The position numbers and the translations under genes were made by a program. The notes under the pieces were generated by a model, which saw nothing but the letters and a program-made list of their open reading frames with translations, was not told where the DNA came from and did no database searches. DNA of 64,000 nt from JBGSKY01 sp041740995 (GTDB lineage: Bacteria; Planctomycetota; Planctomycetia; Pirellulales; Pirellulaceae), in NCBI GenBank assembly GCA_041740995.1, contig JBGSKY010000269.1, positions 4,954 to 68,953 of the forward strand, in the 5' to 3' direction. Shown in pieces: positions 35,459 through 43,573 of this stretch. The stretch's first letter is position 1. Every line of letters begins with the position of its first letter.

Positions 35459-36260
35459 TTAGAGATGATCCAGAGGATGAATACACTGTCCTGACGAGCT
35501 CAAACCGCGAGGCCCAGATGGGGCAGGAAAAACGCTGTTGGCTCAGACATCAGAACGATAAAGCTAATGACCATTCCATTTGGAATGGCCAATAAAAACT
35601 AAATTAGGACGAAACGGAGAAATCCTCTGCAGCGTCCACATGGGACTAGCTCGGGAACAATTTTTATTGTGAGGGAACGTATCAGGCTTCGTAAAAGCTC
35701 GCTTAAAACTGCGTCGCTAACCGATGAGATAGTCCGAATCAGGCTCGCACTTTTAAAAAGTACAATTCGGATACGCAAAGGTGTTTCCAACAACCACTGA
35801 CTTTTTCAACTTTATGACTGATTCACCAAAGGTCCTTTGGCAGCCATTCAATTCCATGTTCGTTGTTTGCCGGGGGTAATCTCACGGCGGCCGATTATTG
35901 GATCAATTCGATCCGGCTCATTGAGCTTCTGAAATAGGTTGTAGCAAATTTACAGAAGCTAGAAAGTCGTCTGAGTTCTCGTTCAACTTTCCGATGGCTG
36001 ACGCAATGATGCTCGCCAGACCGCAGCGTTCTCGTCTGAGAAGCTTGTTAACTCTGTCGTACTGTGGCAGCGCTGATGCCCCCTGTCAAGGCGGCTGAAA
36101 TAAATTGTCACAAAATTCGAAAATTTTTTGGCAGCTTTTCCCGCAATAGGCTCATCCCGGACAACCGTCACAGCCGATCCAAACGGATAAGCGTTGTTCT
36201 TTGGTTGATTGCTTGAGAAGCGATGCGTTTAATTGAATCGCGATCAAAAGGATACAGTTC
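35459..36260. other. 802-nt divergent intergenic region upstream of rho
   Basis: It separates rho (minus) from the thioredoxin-YHS gene (plus). It holds the palindrome at 35571-35588 and AT-rich stretches, including GAAAATTTTTTGG near 36119. Small frames in it have no gene-like composition. A long rho leader would fit, since rho is often self-regulated through its leader, but nothing in the sequence proves one. Confidence 0.4.
35571..35588. promoter_or_regulatory. Near-continuous palindrome CCATTCCA-TT-TGGAATGG upstream of rho
   Basis: Two 8-nt arms pair perfectly with a 2-nt centre, 113 nt upstream of the rho start. A 2-nt loop is too tight for an RNA hairpin with the full stem, so a dimeric regulator site is more likely. 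The binding protein is unknown. Confidence 0.4.
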
Positions 36261-37769
36261 ATGAGCCAAGATTCTTGCCACGGTTTCCAGCCGAACCGTA
36301 TCGCGATCGCGACTATAGCACTGACGACTGTTTTGACGTTCGCGTCCGCCACATTTGCTCAAATTCCATGGCGAAGCGACTACGAGACGGCGCAACGCAC
36401 TGCCCGTGAACAAAACGCAATCCTTTTGGTTCATGTTTATTCCGATAATTGCGTGCCTTGTAAGATGCTTGATGCCCGCGCGTTTCAAGACCCAACGCTG
36501 ATTGATGCGATGCGATCGACGGTCATCCCGGTAAAAATTAACGCCGATCGAAGCCCAGACTTGGTCCAAAGACTTGGCGTCAATCGCTGGCCGACCGACG
36601 TCTACTTCTCAGCCGATGGGTACGAACTGGTACGAACCGTCTCGCCCCAGAAAACCGATGACTATGTCCAGCTTCTCAACCGCGTTTCGATGCGGAATCG
36701 CGACTACCTGCTGACTCTTCCGCCTCAAAACACCAATCAAGCAGTTGAAAACCGATTCGCTCAGTCGCGCAATGCAATTCCTGCACGACTAGCCAGTAAC
36801 CAATACGTTACACCGCAAGACGGACTAGGAACGGCAAACTCCTACGATCAAAATGCGATCTCGGCCTATGCAAACAAAAATCAGCCTGCCGCAATGCCAC
36901 CGATTGTCAGCAGCAGTGATCAGTTTCGGCAAAATGTTAATGAAGCATCTTTGAACGGACACGAAGTCGAAAACATGTATTGCATGGCTGACCAATATGC
37001 ACCGATTCAGCCAGGCCAAGCTGCGTCAAGCGCAGCAAGCATGAGCGCTCAGACGACATCCATCGCTACTCCAACACAGGCCGATCCAAACCAGGGCGGA
37101 TGGCGAATGCCCACATTGCAAACCAGCAACAACGTCCAAGCGAACAACTCACAGCCACAGCTTTCAAGTCGGCCGATCAATACAGCAACTTTTCAAGCGG
37201 TCACATTCGAAAACCGGACTTCGCAATTCAACACACCGAATGGGACAAATGTCTCCAACAACTATGCGACGACCGTTCAGCAATCGCCACAAGCGAGACT
37301 AGTGATCGATGAAGAAGTTCGTGCGGCCATCGCTCGCGATAACGGACCAGCGATGAGCGGTTACTGTCCCGTTGCCTTGGACGAACGCGGCGAATGGACA
37401 GTCGGAAACCCACGAATTCCTGTGCGGCATCGCGGACGGGTCTACCACTTTTCTAGCACTAATGCTCAGGAAAAATTCTTAGCCAATCCGGATCGCTACG
37501 CTCCAATTCTCAGCGGATATGACCTTGTGCATTTCCTCAAGACCGGCGAACTTCGCAGCGGCCTTCGCGAATACGGATGTTGGTTCAAGGGCCGTGTCTA
37601 CTTGTTTGCTTCGGCTTCGAACCGCCAATACTTCGATGAGAACGTTGTGGAAGTTGCCCGTGCCGCTGAGACGCTGCAAGCGAGCAGCAACGACTCGGTC
37701 GCCCGCGGCGGACAAGCCTCTAGCGACGCGGCTCGAATGGCAACATCGAGCAATGGCTTGACGCGGTGA
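36261..37769 (+). CDS. Exported thioredoxin-like protein with C-terminal YHS-like domain
   Basis: 502 residues. A signal peptide (IAIATIALTTVLTFASATFAQ) precedes a thioredoxin-like domain (about 40-140): ILLVHVYSDNCVPCKMLDA has the CxxC pair (CVPC), and GVNRWPTDVYFSADG supplies the cis-proline region in altered form. A disordered Gln/Asn/Ser-rich middle spans about 150-355. The C-terminal part, from about 370, repeats a YHS-like pattern: GYCPVALDERGEW, VRHRGRVYHFSSTNAQEKFLANPDRYAPIL and CWFKGRVYLFASASNRQYFDEN. YHS domains bind metal through Cys/His, and the cysteine of GYCPV fits. A role in periplasmic metal or redox handling is inference. Confidence 0.83.
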   Translation: MSQDSCHGFQPNRIAIATIALTTVLTFASATFAQIPWRSDYETAQRTAREQNAILLVHVYSDNCVPCKMLDARAFQDPTLIDAMRSTVIPVKINADRSPDLVQRLGVNRWPTDVYFSADGYELVRTVSPQKTDDYVQLLNRVSMRNRDYLLTLPPQNTNQAVENRFAQSRNAIPARLASNQYVTPQDGLGTANSYDQNAISAYANKNQPAAMPPIVSSSDQFRQNVNEASLNGHEVENMYCMADQYAPIQPGQAASSAASMSAQTTSIATPTQADPNQGGWRMPTLQTSNNVQANNSQPQLSSRPINTATFQAVTFENRTSQFNTPNGTNVSNNYATTVQQSPQARLVIDEEVRAAIARDNGPAMSGYCPVALDERGEWTVGNPRIPVRHRGRVYHFSSTNAQEKFLANPDRYAPILSGYDLVHFLKTGELRSGLREYGCWFKGRVYLFASASNRQYFDENVVEVARAAETLQASSNDSVARGGQASSDAARMATSSNGLTR

Positions 37770-37811
37770 GCACTAACCGTCGAATGGAACTCTGATCGAC
37801 AACCGAGCCAT

Positions 37812-38192
37812 TCAATCGCTCGCAAATGGGTCTTGTGATTCCGCCAGTCGTTTTGGTGTGCTAACTTGATCGATCCACCGTACGATCAGGTTGATAAGAC
37901 GTACCGCTAGGGCAAGCATTAACGGCGAGCAATAGCAAAAAAGTGAAAAAATTAATTGCGCTCGATGATCGATGGTCGCTGCGGCAGGAACCGGGGCGCC
38001 CGTCCAAGCGGCAACCTCTTTTCGCACTTCTGGCGTGAAGAGCGCCAAGACGATTGAAGCCGAAAAAATTGCCCCGACGGTCATTAGCAACAGCAATGAC
38101 CTCAGCGAAAACTGAAATCGCCGACGCTGTAGTTTTGCGAACGGCGAACCGACCTTTACTTCGTTCTTTGAGTGATTTTTTCGACTTTGCAT
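37812..38192 (-). CDS. Small two-helix membrane protein with planctomycete opening motif
   Basis: 126 residues. A basic leader is followed by RRRFQFSLRSLLLLMTVGAI, the opening seen on many planctomycete membrane proteins, then a first helix (to about residue 52) and a second around residues 81-102 (LIFSLFCYCSPLMLALAVRL). No functional domain is recognised. It converges on the thioredoxin-YHS gene across 42 nt. Confidence 0.75.
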   Translation of the reverse strand: MQSRKNHSKNEVKVGSPFAKLQRRRFQFSLRSLLLLMTVGAIFSASIVLALFTPEVRKEVAAWTGAPVPAAATIDHRAQLIFSLFCYCSPLMLALAVRLINLIVRWIDQVSTPKRLAESQDPFASD

Positions 38193-38500
38193 AAACGAAT
38201 CTGTCAGCTTTGGTCAGAAATCGTGCGACTGCAAAAGCAATTACCTGCCGCTGCGGTTCACGCTGAATCCGCGATGAAGTCTTTTAAGTATACGTCTTTC
38301 AATTCGAATCACCAGCGGCGGGACCGTGTTGAATGGTTCGAAAAACTCCGTCAAAACTTCGTTTACGTCGCGAAATTGCATTCACTCGGCTACTTGGCGA
38401 GCTTTCGGTGATTCTGTACAAAAGCGACCATGTAAGTTCGAGCACGTCCAGCGACATTCGCTGCCCATTTACAAACGGTCGAGAGAAGAAAAATACGAAG
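38193..38500. other. 308-nt intergenic region
   Basis: Divergent upstream region of a small membrane protein gene and the hub-domain gene. A frame open from 38333 joins the hub-domain gene without a stop, but its first 56 codons do not look coding. The stretch GAGAGAAGAAAAATACGAAG before the ATG at 38501 is a plausible purine-rich ribosome site. Confidence 0.4.
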
Positions 38501-38896
38501 ATGAGCAAAGACGAAGACCGCGAGGAAATACTGGATTTGACCCAGCGACTGCTTATGGCCGTTACGAGCGGCGACTGGGAATCGTACGAACAATTATGTG
38601 ATCCGAGCATCACAAGTTTTGAACCCGAAGCGATGGGGAACTTAGTCGACGGGCTAGATTTTCATCACTTCTATTTTAAGCTCGGAGATGGGGAAAGCAC
38701 GCCGGTCCAATCAACCATCGTTGCCCCACATATCCGTGTGATGGGTGACGTGGCTGTCATCGCGTACGTTCGATTGACGCAAAAAATTGGCGATGATGGC
38801 AAGCCAATCACTTCGGCGATGGAAGAATCGCGAGTTTGGGAACGACAAAAAGGCGTCTGGCGGCACGTCCATTTCCATCGTTCGTCTGCACATTAA
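38501..38896 (+). CDS. Stand-alone CaMKII association (hub)-domain protein, SnoaL-like fold
   Basis: 131 residues. The whole protein is one association domain of the kind that oligomerises calcium/calmodulin-dependent kinase II. Characteristic stretches are EEILDLTQRLLMAVTSGDW, LCDPSITSFEPEAMGNLV, GLDFHHFYF, VAVIAYVRLTQ and RVWERQKGVWRHVHFHRS, in the order of the eukaryotic hub. There is no kinase domain here. Related bacterial proteins belong to the NTF2/SnoaL-like cone fold and may bind small molecules or form rings. The ATG at 38501 follows a purine-rich stretch and starts exactly at the domain. The next gene is a RbsD/FucU protein 101 nt downstream. Confidence 0.9.
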   Translation: MSKDEDREEILDLTQRLLMAVTSGDWESYEQLCDPSITSFEPEAMGNLVDGLDFHHFYFKLGDGESTPVQSTIVAPHIRVMGDVAVIAYVRLTQKIGDDGKPITSAMEESRVWERQKGVWRHVHFHRSSAH

Positions 38897-38997
38897 GTGA
38901 ATTGAGCAATTGAATTAAGACGACGTTTCGAAAGTCGAGAATGCCACAAATTGGCTGGTTTTGTTCTTCGCAAGATGGCTGACCGGTCCAAATCATC

Positions 38998-39441
38998 ATG
39001 CTATTACAAAGACTAATTCATCCGGAAATCCTTGGCACACTGGCTGCCGCTGGCCATCATTCAACGATTTTGATAGCTGACGGAAATTATCCTGCCTCCA
39101 ACAAACGCGGGCCGAACGCAAGTCTAGTTAGTTTGAATCTGATGCCGGGTGTGGTTAACTGCAACCAAGTGCTGAAGGCAATTCTCTCGGCTGTCCCGAT
39201 CGAAGCGATCAACACGATGCAAACGGAGACCAGCGGACCATATGCTTTAGATGGTGATCCGCCGGTTTGGGAGCAGTATCGCGAGTCCATTGCGGCTGCA
39301 AAATTAGAATTGCAAATCGAGCCGCTGGAAAAGTGGAGTTTTTATGACCATGTCATTACGCCGGACCACGTCCTGACGATCCAGACCGGCGATCAGCAGC
39401 GTTATGCGAACATTCTGCTGACCATCGGCGTAAGAATGTAA
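38998..39441 (+). CDS. RbsD/FucU family sugar mutarotase-like protein
   Basis: 147 residues. The sequence follows FucU/RbsD: LIHPEILGTLAAAGHHSTILIADGNYPAS with the catalytic histidine and aspartate (GH...D-x-N-Y/F-P), an insert-free middle with PGVVNCNQVLKAILSAVPIEAI, and the terminal YANILLTIGV. Family members interconvert the anomers of fucose or ribose (pyranase or mutarotase). The sugar is not certain; the sequence resembles FucU more than RbsD in length. No transporter or fucose gene is nearby. It could belong to the following fatty-acid pair only by position, with 122 nt between. Confidence 0.86.
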   Translation: MLLQRLIHPEILGTLAAAGHHSTILIADGNYPASNKRGPNASLVSLNLMPGVVNCNQVLKAILSAVPIEAINTMQTETSGPYALDGDPPVWEQYRESIAAAKLELQIEPLEKWSFYDHVITPDHVLTIQTGDQQRYANILLTIGVRM

Positions 39442-39563
39442 ACTTCTGGGTTGAAGATTGATCCAAACTGCGGGTTTAAAAGACTTGCCAAAAGACTCGT
39501 TCGCGGATAGCTTCAACGGTTTGGTTGGCCTCGCGAAAACCTCTGAACTACGACCGCTGGACA

Positions 39564-40823
39564 ATGATTGCTTTGGACCGAACTCAAACGCTGCCCGATG
39601 ACCAACGCGTCGTCATAACTTCCATCGGGTTGACTTCTCCCAACGGTTCGGATCTGGAAACCTATCGCGAAAATTTGCTAAATGGTGTCAGTGGTGTTCG
39701 TGATTACGAGATTCGATACGTTGGTAAAACACTTGCCGGCGTCTGCGAATTCCCAGCGACTAAGCATCAATCGAAGAAGGATGTTCGACGTGGCACGCGA
39801 GCCGGTTCGGTTGGAATCTTTGCGAGTGCCGAAGCGGTTGCCAACAGCGGTTTAGATTGGGAAAACGTCGATCGCTCACGAGTTGGCGTTTACATTGGCG
39901 TGACTGAGCATGGCAATGTTGAGACCGAAAACGAAATCTACAACATCAAATCATTTGATTACGTCACGCAATTCTGGTCGCATCATCACAACCCACGAAC
40001 CGTTGCTAACAATCCTGCCGGTGAGATCGCGTTAAATCTGGGAATCACGGGACCACACTATACGATTGGTGCTGCCTGTGCGGCTGGCAATGCGGGGATT
40101 ATCCAAGGTGTCCAAATGTTGCGTTTACAGGAGTGCGATTTGGCACTAGCTGGTGGCGTTTCAGAGAGCATTCATACGTTTGGCATTTTTGCCTCATTCA
40201 AAAGCCAAGGCGCACTGGCGACGCACGCTGACCCGACCAAGGCGTCGCGGCCTTTCGACATGGAACGCAATGGAATTGTGGTGTCCGAAGGAGCATGCAT
40301 CTATGTGCTGGAAAGATTGGCCGACGCAAAGCGGCGGAACGCGAACATTATCGCAGAAATAGTTTCGTATGCGATCAATACTGATGCAACTGATTTCGTG
40401 CTCCCCAATCCTGAACGACAAACGCAGTGCATCCAGCTTGCATTGCAACGCGGTGGGCTGAGCCCCGAACAGATTGACATCGTAAGCACCCATGCGACAG
40501 GGACTAGCAGCGGTGACACTCAGGAAACGCTCGCGCTTCGTAACGCGTTTGGAGAAAACGACCAAACGTGCTTCAATAACACGAAAAGCTTTATCGGGCA
40601 CACAATGGGTGCCGCCGGCGCTCTTGAGCTCGCTGGCAATCTACCGGCCTTTAAAGATCGCGTCTGCCATGCAACAATCAATGTCGAAAATCTCGATCCC
40701 GATTGTGCAATCAATGGTCTCGTTCTGAATCAACCCAGAGAACTGGAACGCGTCGATTACATTCTGAATAATTCTTTCGGTATGCTAGGAATCAATTCGG
40801 TAGTGATCGTCCGCCGCTTTTGA
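39564..40823 (+). CDS. Beta-ketoacyl-ACP synthase II (KAS II) family
   Basis: 419 residues. Condensing enzyme joining acyl-ACP and malonyl-ACP. The catalytic triad is intact: Cys172 in GAACAAGNAG, His310 in STHATGTSSGD and His346 in NTKSFIGHTMGAAG (the lysine of the same motif included). The ends, VVITSIGLTSPNGS and ILNNSFGMLGINSVVIV (the F-G-x-x-x-N loop), are typical of FabF. The ATG at 39564 is used; a TTG at 39525 would add a short tail. The acyl carrier protein gene follows after 58 nt, so the two form a pair, probably a second, dedicated pathway rather than the main fatty acid cycle. Confidence 0.92.
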   Translation: MIALDRTQTLPDDQRVVITSIGLTSPNGSDLETYRENLLNGVSGVRDYEIRYVGKTLAGVCEFPATKHQSKKDVRRGTRAGSVGIFASAEAVANSGLDWENVDRSRVGVYIGVTEHGNVETENEIYNIKSFDYVTQFWSHHHNPRTVANNPAGEIALNLGITGPHYTIGAACAAGNAGIIQGVQMLRLQECDLALAGGVSESIHTFGIFASFKSQGALATHADPTKASRPFDMERNGIVVSEGACIYVLERLADAKRRNANIIAEIVSYAINTDATDFVLPNPERQTQCIQLALQRGGLSPEQIDIVSTHATGTSSGDTQETLALRNAFGENDQTCFNNTKSFIGHTMGAAGALELAGNLPAFKDRVCHATINVENLDPDCAINGLVLNQPRELERVDYILNNSFGMLGINSVVIVRRF

Positions 40824-40881
40824 GCGATCGTTTCGATAAATGATTATTTTGTCCGCTTTGTAACGCTATAGGAAACGTTTG

Positions 40882-41145
40882 ATGAGTCCCGCTGAGATCC
40901 GTGAAGAAATTATTGATATCCTCAGTGACATTGCCCCTGACGAAGATCTTTCATCACTTGAGGATGAGAAAAACTTTCGTGAGCAAATGGAACTCGATAG
41001 CATGGATTTTCTGGACATCGTGATGGAATTGCGAAAACGACATCGCGTCCAAATCCCAGAAGACGAATACGGCAAACTAGCCAGCATGCAATCAACCGTT
41101 GAATATCTAGAGCCGAAGATGCGCGACATCACAAAAGTGGGCTAA
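40882..41145 (+). CDS. Acyl carrier protein
   Basis: 87 residues, very acidic helix bundle. The phosphopantetheine serine is Ser40 in MELDSMDFLDIVMEL. It differs from the house-keeping ACP (usually DSLDTVE) and has a longer N-terminus, SPAEIREEIIDILSDIA, and the tail PEDEYGKLASMQSTVEYL. Start ATG 40882 follows AGGAAACG, a reasonable ribosome site; TTG 40879 is immediately before. Pairing with the upstream KAS II gene suggests a dedicated partner. Holo-ACP synthase is not in the window. Confidence 0.92.
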   Translation: MSPAEIREEIIDILSDIAPDEDLSSLEDEKNFREQMELDSMDFLDIVMELRKRHRVQIPEDEYGKLASMQSTVEYLEPKMRDITKVG

Positions 41146-41210
41146 ATCAGTATCGCCAAAACTGTCCGCGTGGATTTCTGGCGTTTGGAGGAAAGGCGAC
41201 TGTCAGTGAT

Positions 41211-41846
41211 TCATTGACCACCAGAGTACAACGCAATAAATTCACCCAGCACCATTGCGGTAGCACCCCAGACGAAATGATCGTCGATCCGAAAACCTGG
41301 CGCGTCATACTGACTGGTTCCACGTTGCATCGTACCGACTTGAAAAACACTTTGGTTCGCCAAACGATCGATCGGCACGCAGATCAATTGGGCGACTTCG
41401 TCTTCGTTTGGTTCAAACGCTGCGGTTCCCTCGCAGAGTGCTAGATATGGCTGAACCCGATGGTTGCTGGCATAAACATACAACGGCGTCAGCGGCGCAA
41501 TCAGTTCCAAGTCGCGCCCGCGGTATCCTAGCTCTTCGCGGAATTCTCGCATCGCGCCGAACCAAGGATTTTCGTTCGTCTCCAATCGTCCTCCGGGCAG
41601 AGAGATCTGGCCTCGATGATCGCCAAATCGATCGCTTCGCAAAATCAACGGTATCGTCCACTGGTTGTCGATTGCGATAACGGCCAACACAACTGCCGCT
41701 TCATGAGCGTTGGTGCAAACCGGACCACGATGGCGCCCATAGGCAAGCTCAGGTGCGAATTTGCGATGCACTTCATGCCCAGGTAGCGGACTCTGGCAAC
41801 GCCGCTTCAGCTCAATCAACGAGTTTGTTAGTTCGACAGAATTCAT
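41211..41846 (-). CDS. Nudix hydrolase, CoA pyrophosphatase (NudL)-like
   Basis: 211 residues. The Nudix box is complete: GRLETNENPWFGAM then REFREELGY (G-x5-E-x7-R-E-x2-E-E-x-G). HRGQISLPGG just upstream matches the UPF0035/NudL signature of CoA pyrophosphatases. It would cleave CoA or similar diphosphates to 4'-phosphopantetheine plus adenosine-3',5'-diphosphate, but substrate choice in Nudix enzymes is hard to read. ATG 41846 is preferred to a TTG at 41864. Fourth gene of a minus-strand run (PQQ protein, rarA, membrane protein, Nudix) with gaps of 13, 12 and 38 nt. Confidence 0.9.
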   Translation of the reverse strand: MNSVELTNSLIELKRRCQSPLPGHEVHRKFAPELAYGRHRGPVCTNAHEAAVVLAVIAIDNQWTIPLILRSDRFGDHRGQISLPGGRLETNENPWFGAMREFREELGYRGRDLELIAPLTPLYVYASNHRVQPYLALCEGTAAFEPNEDEVAQLICVPIDRLANQSVFQVGTMQRGTSQYDAPGFRIDDHFVWGATAMVLGEFIALYSGGQ

Positions 41847-41884
41847 CAGCACAGTTTTTCCCAAAACGGACCTCTTGAAAAGCC

Positions 41885-43561
41885 TTACAGGCGAATCATT
41901 TCGAAAACTGCGTAATTTTCATTTTCATATAGCAGCGGTAAAGTGACCGGATTTGGATCAACAAGACGATCTACCAACAGATACTGAAAGCCGTATTTGC
42001 GGTAAAGGTCTATGATTCTGACCATGTTTAATGACTTATTCTGACCAAATTGATTTTTGGGAAAGACCGTTTGAATTCGATCGTACCAAGCGACTAAATC
42101 GGCCGCGTTCTGCGGTGAATCTTTCCAGCAAACTATTTCTGCTCGTTGAGCGTTCCATTTGAATGTTTGCTGATATCGCGGTGTCAAAAACAGCGCATCA
42201 GGCGGCGTCGATTGACGAATATAGCGACACGCGGCAATCCAATTGTCGTAGAGCTTCTCACGTTCGGGCAATGATAGTCCTTGCATCAACAGGGCCTGCT
42301 CGTCCGCGGGCGGAATCGTCGACAAATCAGTTTTCAAATATCGTTGCGTGCACAGAGCGCATCCAGGAACAAGCAAAATCGACCAAAGCGCAAATTGAAC
42401 AACGTGCTTCAGACGATTCAAAGGCCAACGCGAAACAATCTCAAGTAGGCCAAACAGCAGGACGCAAACGGCAACCGCCCATGCAACATCGTTCCAGCGA
42501 AACCAATAATAGCGAAGCAAGCCCGCCGACCAGTTCGTAGCCCAGGAGGTCAGCGACCAATCGATCAAAAATCCAATTATCGCCAAGACGGGCCCCATCA
42601 CCGTTACCAACAACAACAACTTCGCAGCAGCAGTCGGATCACGCTTTATGGATGGGGAGTACCTCGCACGACTGTGATTTAATATCCAATACAAGACTGC
42701 CAGAATGAGAGCGATCGTTACCAACGTTAAATGCGACGCCCACCGCTGACTGGTGAATCCACGATAGGTCAAGTGGTGCGGTAGTCGCTTGAAAACATAA
42801 TTGATCGCGGCCCGGTCAGCAGTAGCTGCATCAACACCGGCGTTTAACGCCGCTGCCGGGATCAAGCCGACCAGCGTAAAGCCGATGCAAATTGCAAAGG
42901 CAACTATGAACTTTGATGACCTCGCCTGAGCAATTAAGTTCTGCCAACTTGCCGCTCTGGACTCAGGATCCAACTGGTCGCCCTGGGCTATCATTTGCGA
43001 AACTAAGATCGCTGCCACTAACGAGAGAAAAATCCAACCACCCGTCACGATGTGAAACGAAGCCGCTAGTCCAAAAAATATCACGGACGATGACCAGCGA
43101 TTTTCGAAAGCACGAGCGGTACCCAGAAAAGCAAAACCGTACGCTAACGTTTTGGCTTCGCAACCGCCAACGACCCATTCACCCGAAAGATGGCCCCAAT
43201 GAACACAGGCTAAGAACATCGGAGCCGTTGCTAGCCCTGCCAAGCGAAGCGGCGAAATCGAGCGCATCAAGGCCGACCAACCCCAAGCAATCGTCAACCA
43301 ACAAACAATCCGACCAATCCACGCAGCAACAGGGAGCGAAAAATACAATGTTGGCGCGCCAAACATCCAGAAGAAAAACCAGTGTGCGTCGGCAGACTCC
43401 AGAAATAAGTCGCCTCGACAGAAACTGGTGTCCCAAAAATTTTTCGCTTTGGTCAGATAGTGTGACTCGTTGACATCAGGGCTTAACGTTCCCGCATAGA
43501 TCGAAAACACGCACAAGGTTGCAACAATATCGAGTCCGACAAGCGCTTTAAATTGCCTCAT
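41885..43561 (-). CDS. Polytopic membrane protein, GT-C-like, unknown function
   Basis: 558 residues with about ten predicted membrane helices (for example VATLCVFSIYAG, LVGLIPAAALNAG, LLLLVTVMGPVLAIIGF, VLLFGLLEIV). A conserved-looking luminal loop between helices 1 and 2, LSPDVNESHYLTKAKNFW, then GDLFLESADAHWFFFW, resembles the first loop of GT-C glycosyltransferases where an acidic residue acts in catalysis. A soluble C-terminal portion (last 150 residues, PPDALFLTPRYQQTFKWNAQR) follows. No transferase signature is certain. It sits between rarA and a Nudix gene in a tight operon. Confidence 0.8.
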   Translation of the reverse strand: MRQFKALVGLDIVATLCVFSIYAGTLSPDVNESHYLTKAKNFWDTSFCRGDLFLESADAHWFFFWMFGAPTLYFSLPVAAWIGRIVCWLTIAWGWSALMRSISPLRLAGLATAPMFLACVHWGHLSGEWVVGGCEAKTLAYGFAFLGTARAFENRWSSSVIFFGLAASFHIVTGGWIFLSLVAAILVSQMIAQGDQLDPESRAASWQNLIAQARSSKFIVAFAICIGFTLVGLIPAAALNAGVDAATADRAAINYVFKRLPHHLTYRGFTSQRWASHLTLVTIALILAVLYWILNHSRARYSPSIKRDPTAAAKLLLLVTVMGPVLAIIGFLIDWSLTSWATNWSAGLLRYYWFRWNDVAWAVAVCVLLFGLLEIVSRWPLNRLKHVVQFALWSILLVPGCALCTQRYLKTDLSTIPPADEQALLMQGLSLPEREKLYDNWIAACRYIRQSTPPDALFLTPRYQQTFKWNAQRAEIVCWKDSPQNAADLVAWYDRIQTVFPKNQFGQNKSLNMVRIIDLYRKYGFQYLLVDRLVDPNPVTLPLLYENENYAVFEMIRL

Positions 43562-43573
43562 TCAAATCCTAGC

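Noticed and set aside
38333..38500. Longer start for the hub-domain protein
   Set aside because: The extra 56 codons have no hub-like sequence and the ATG at 38501 has a purine-rich site at its front.
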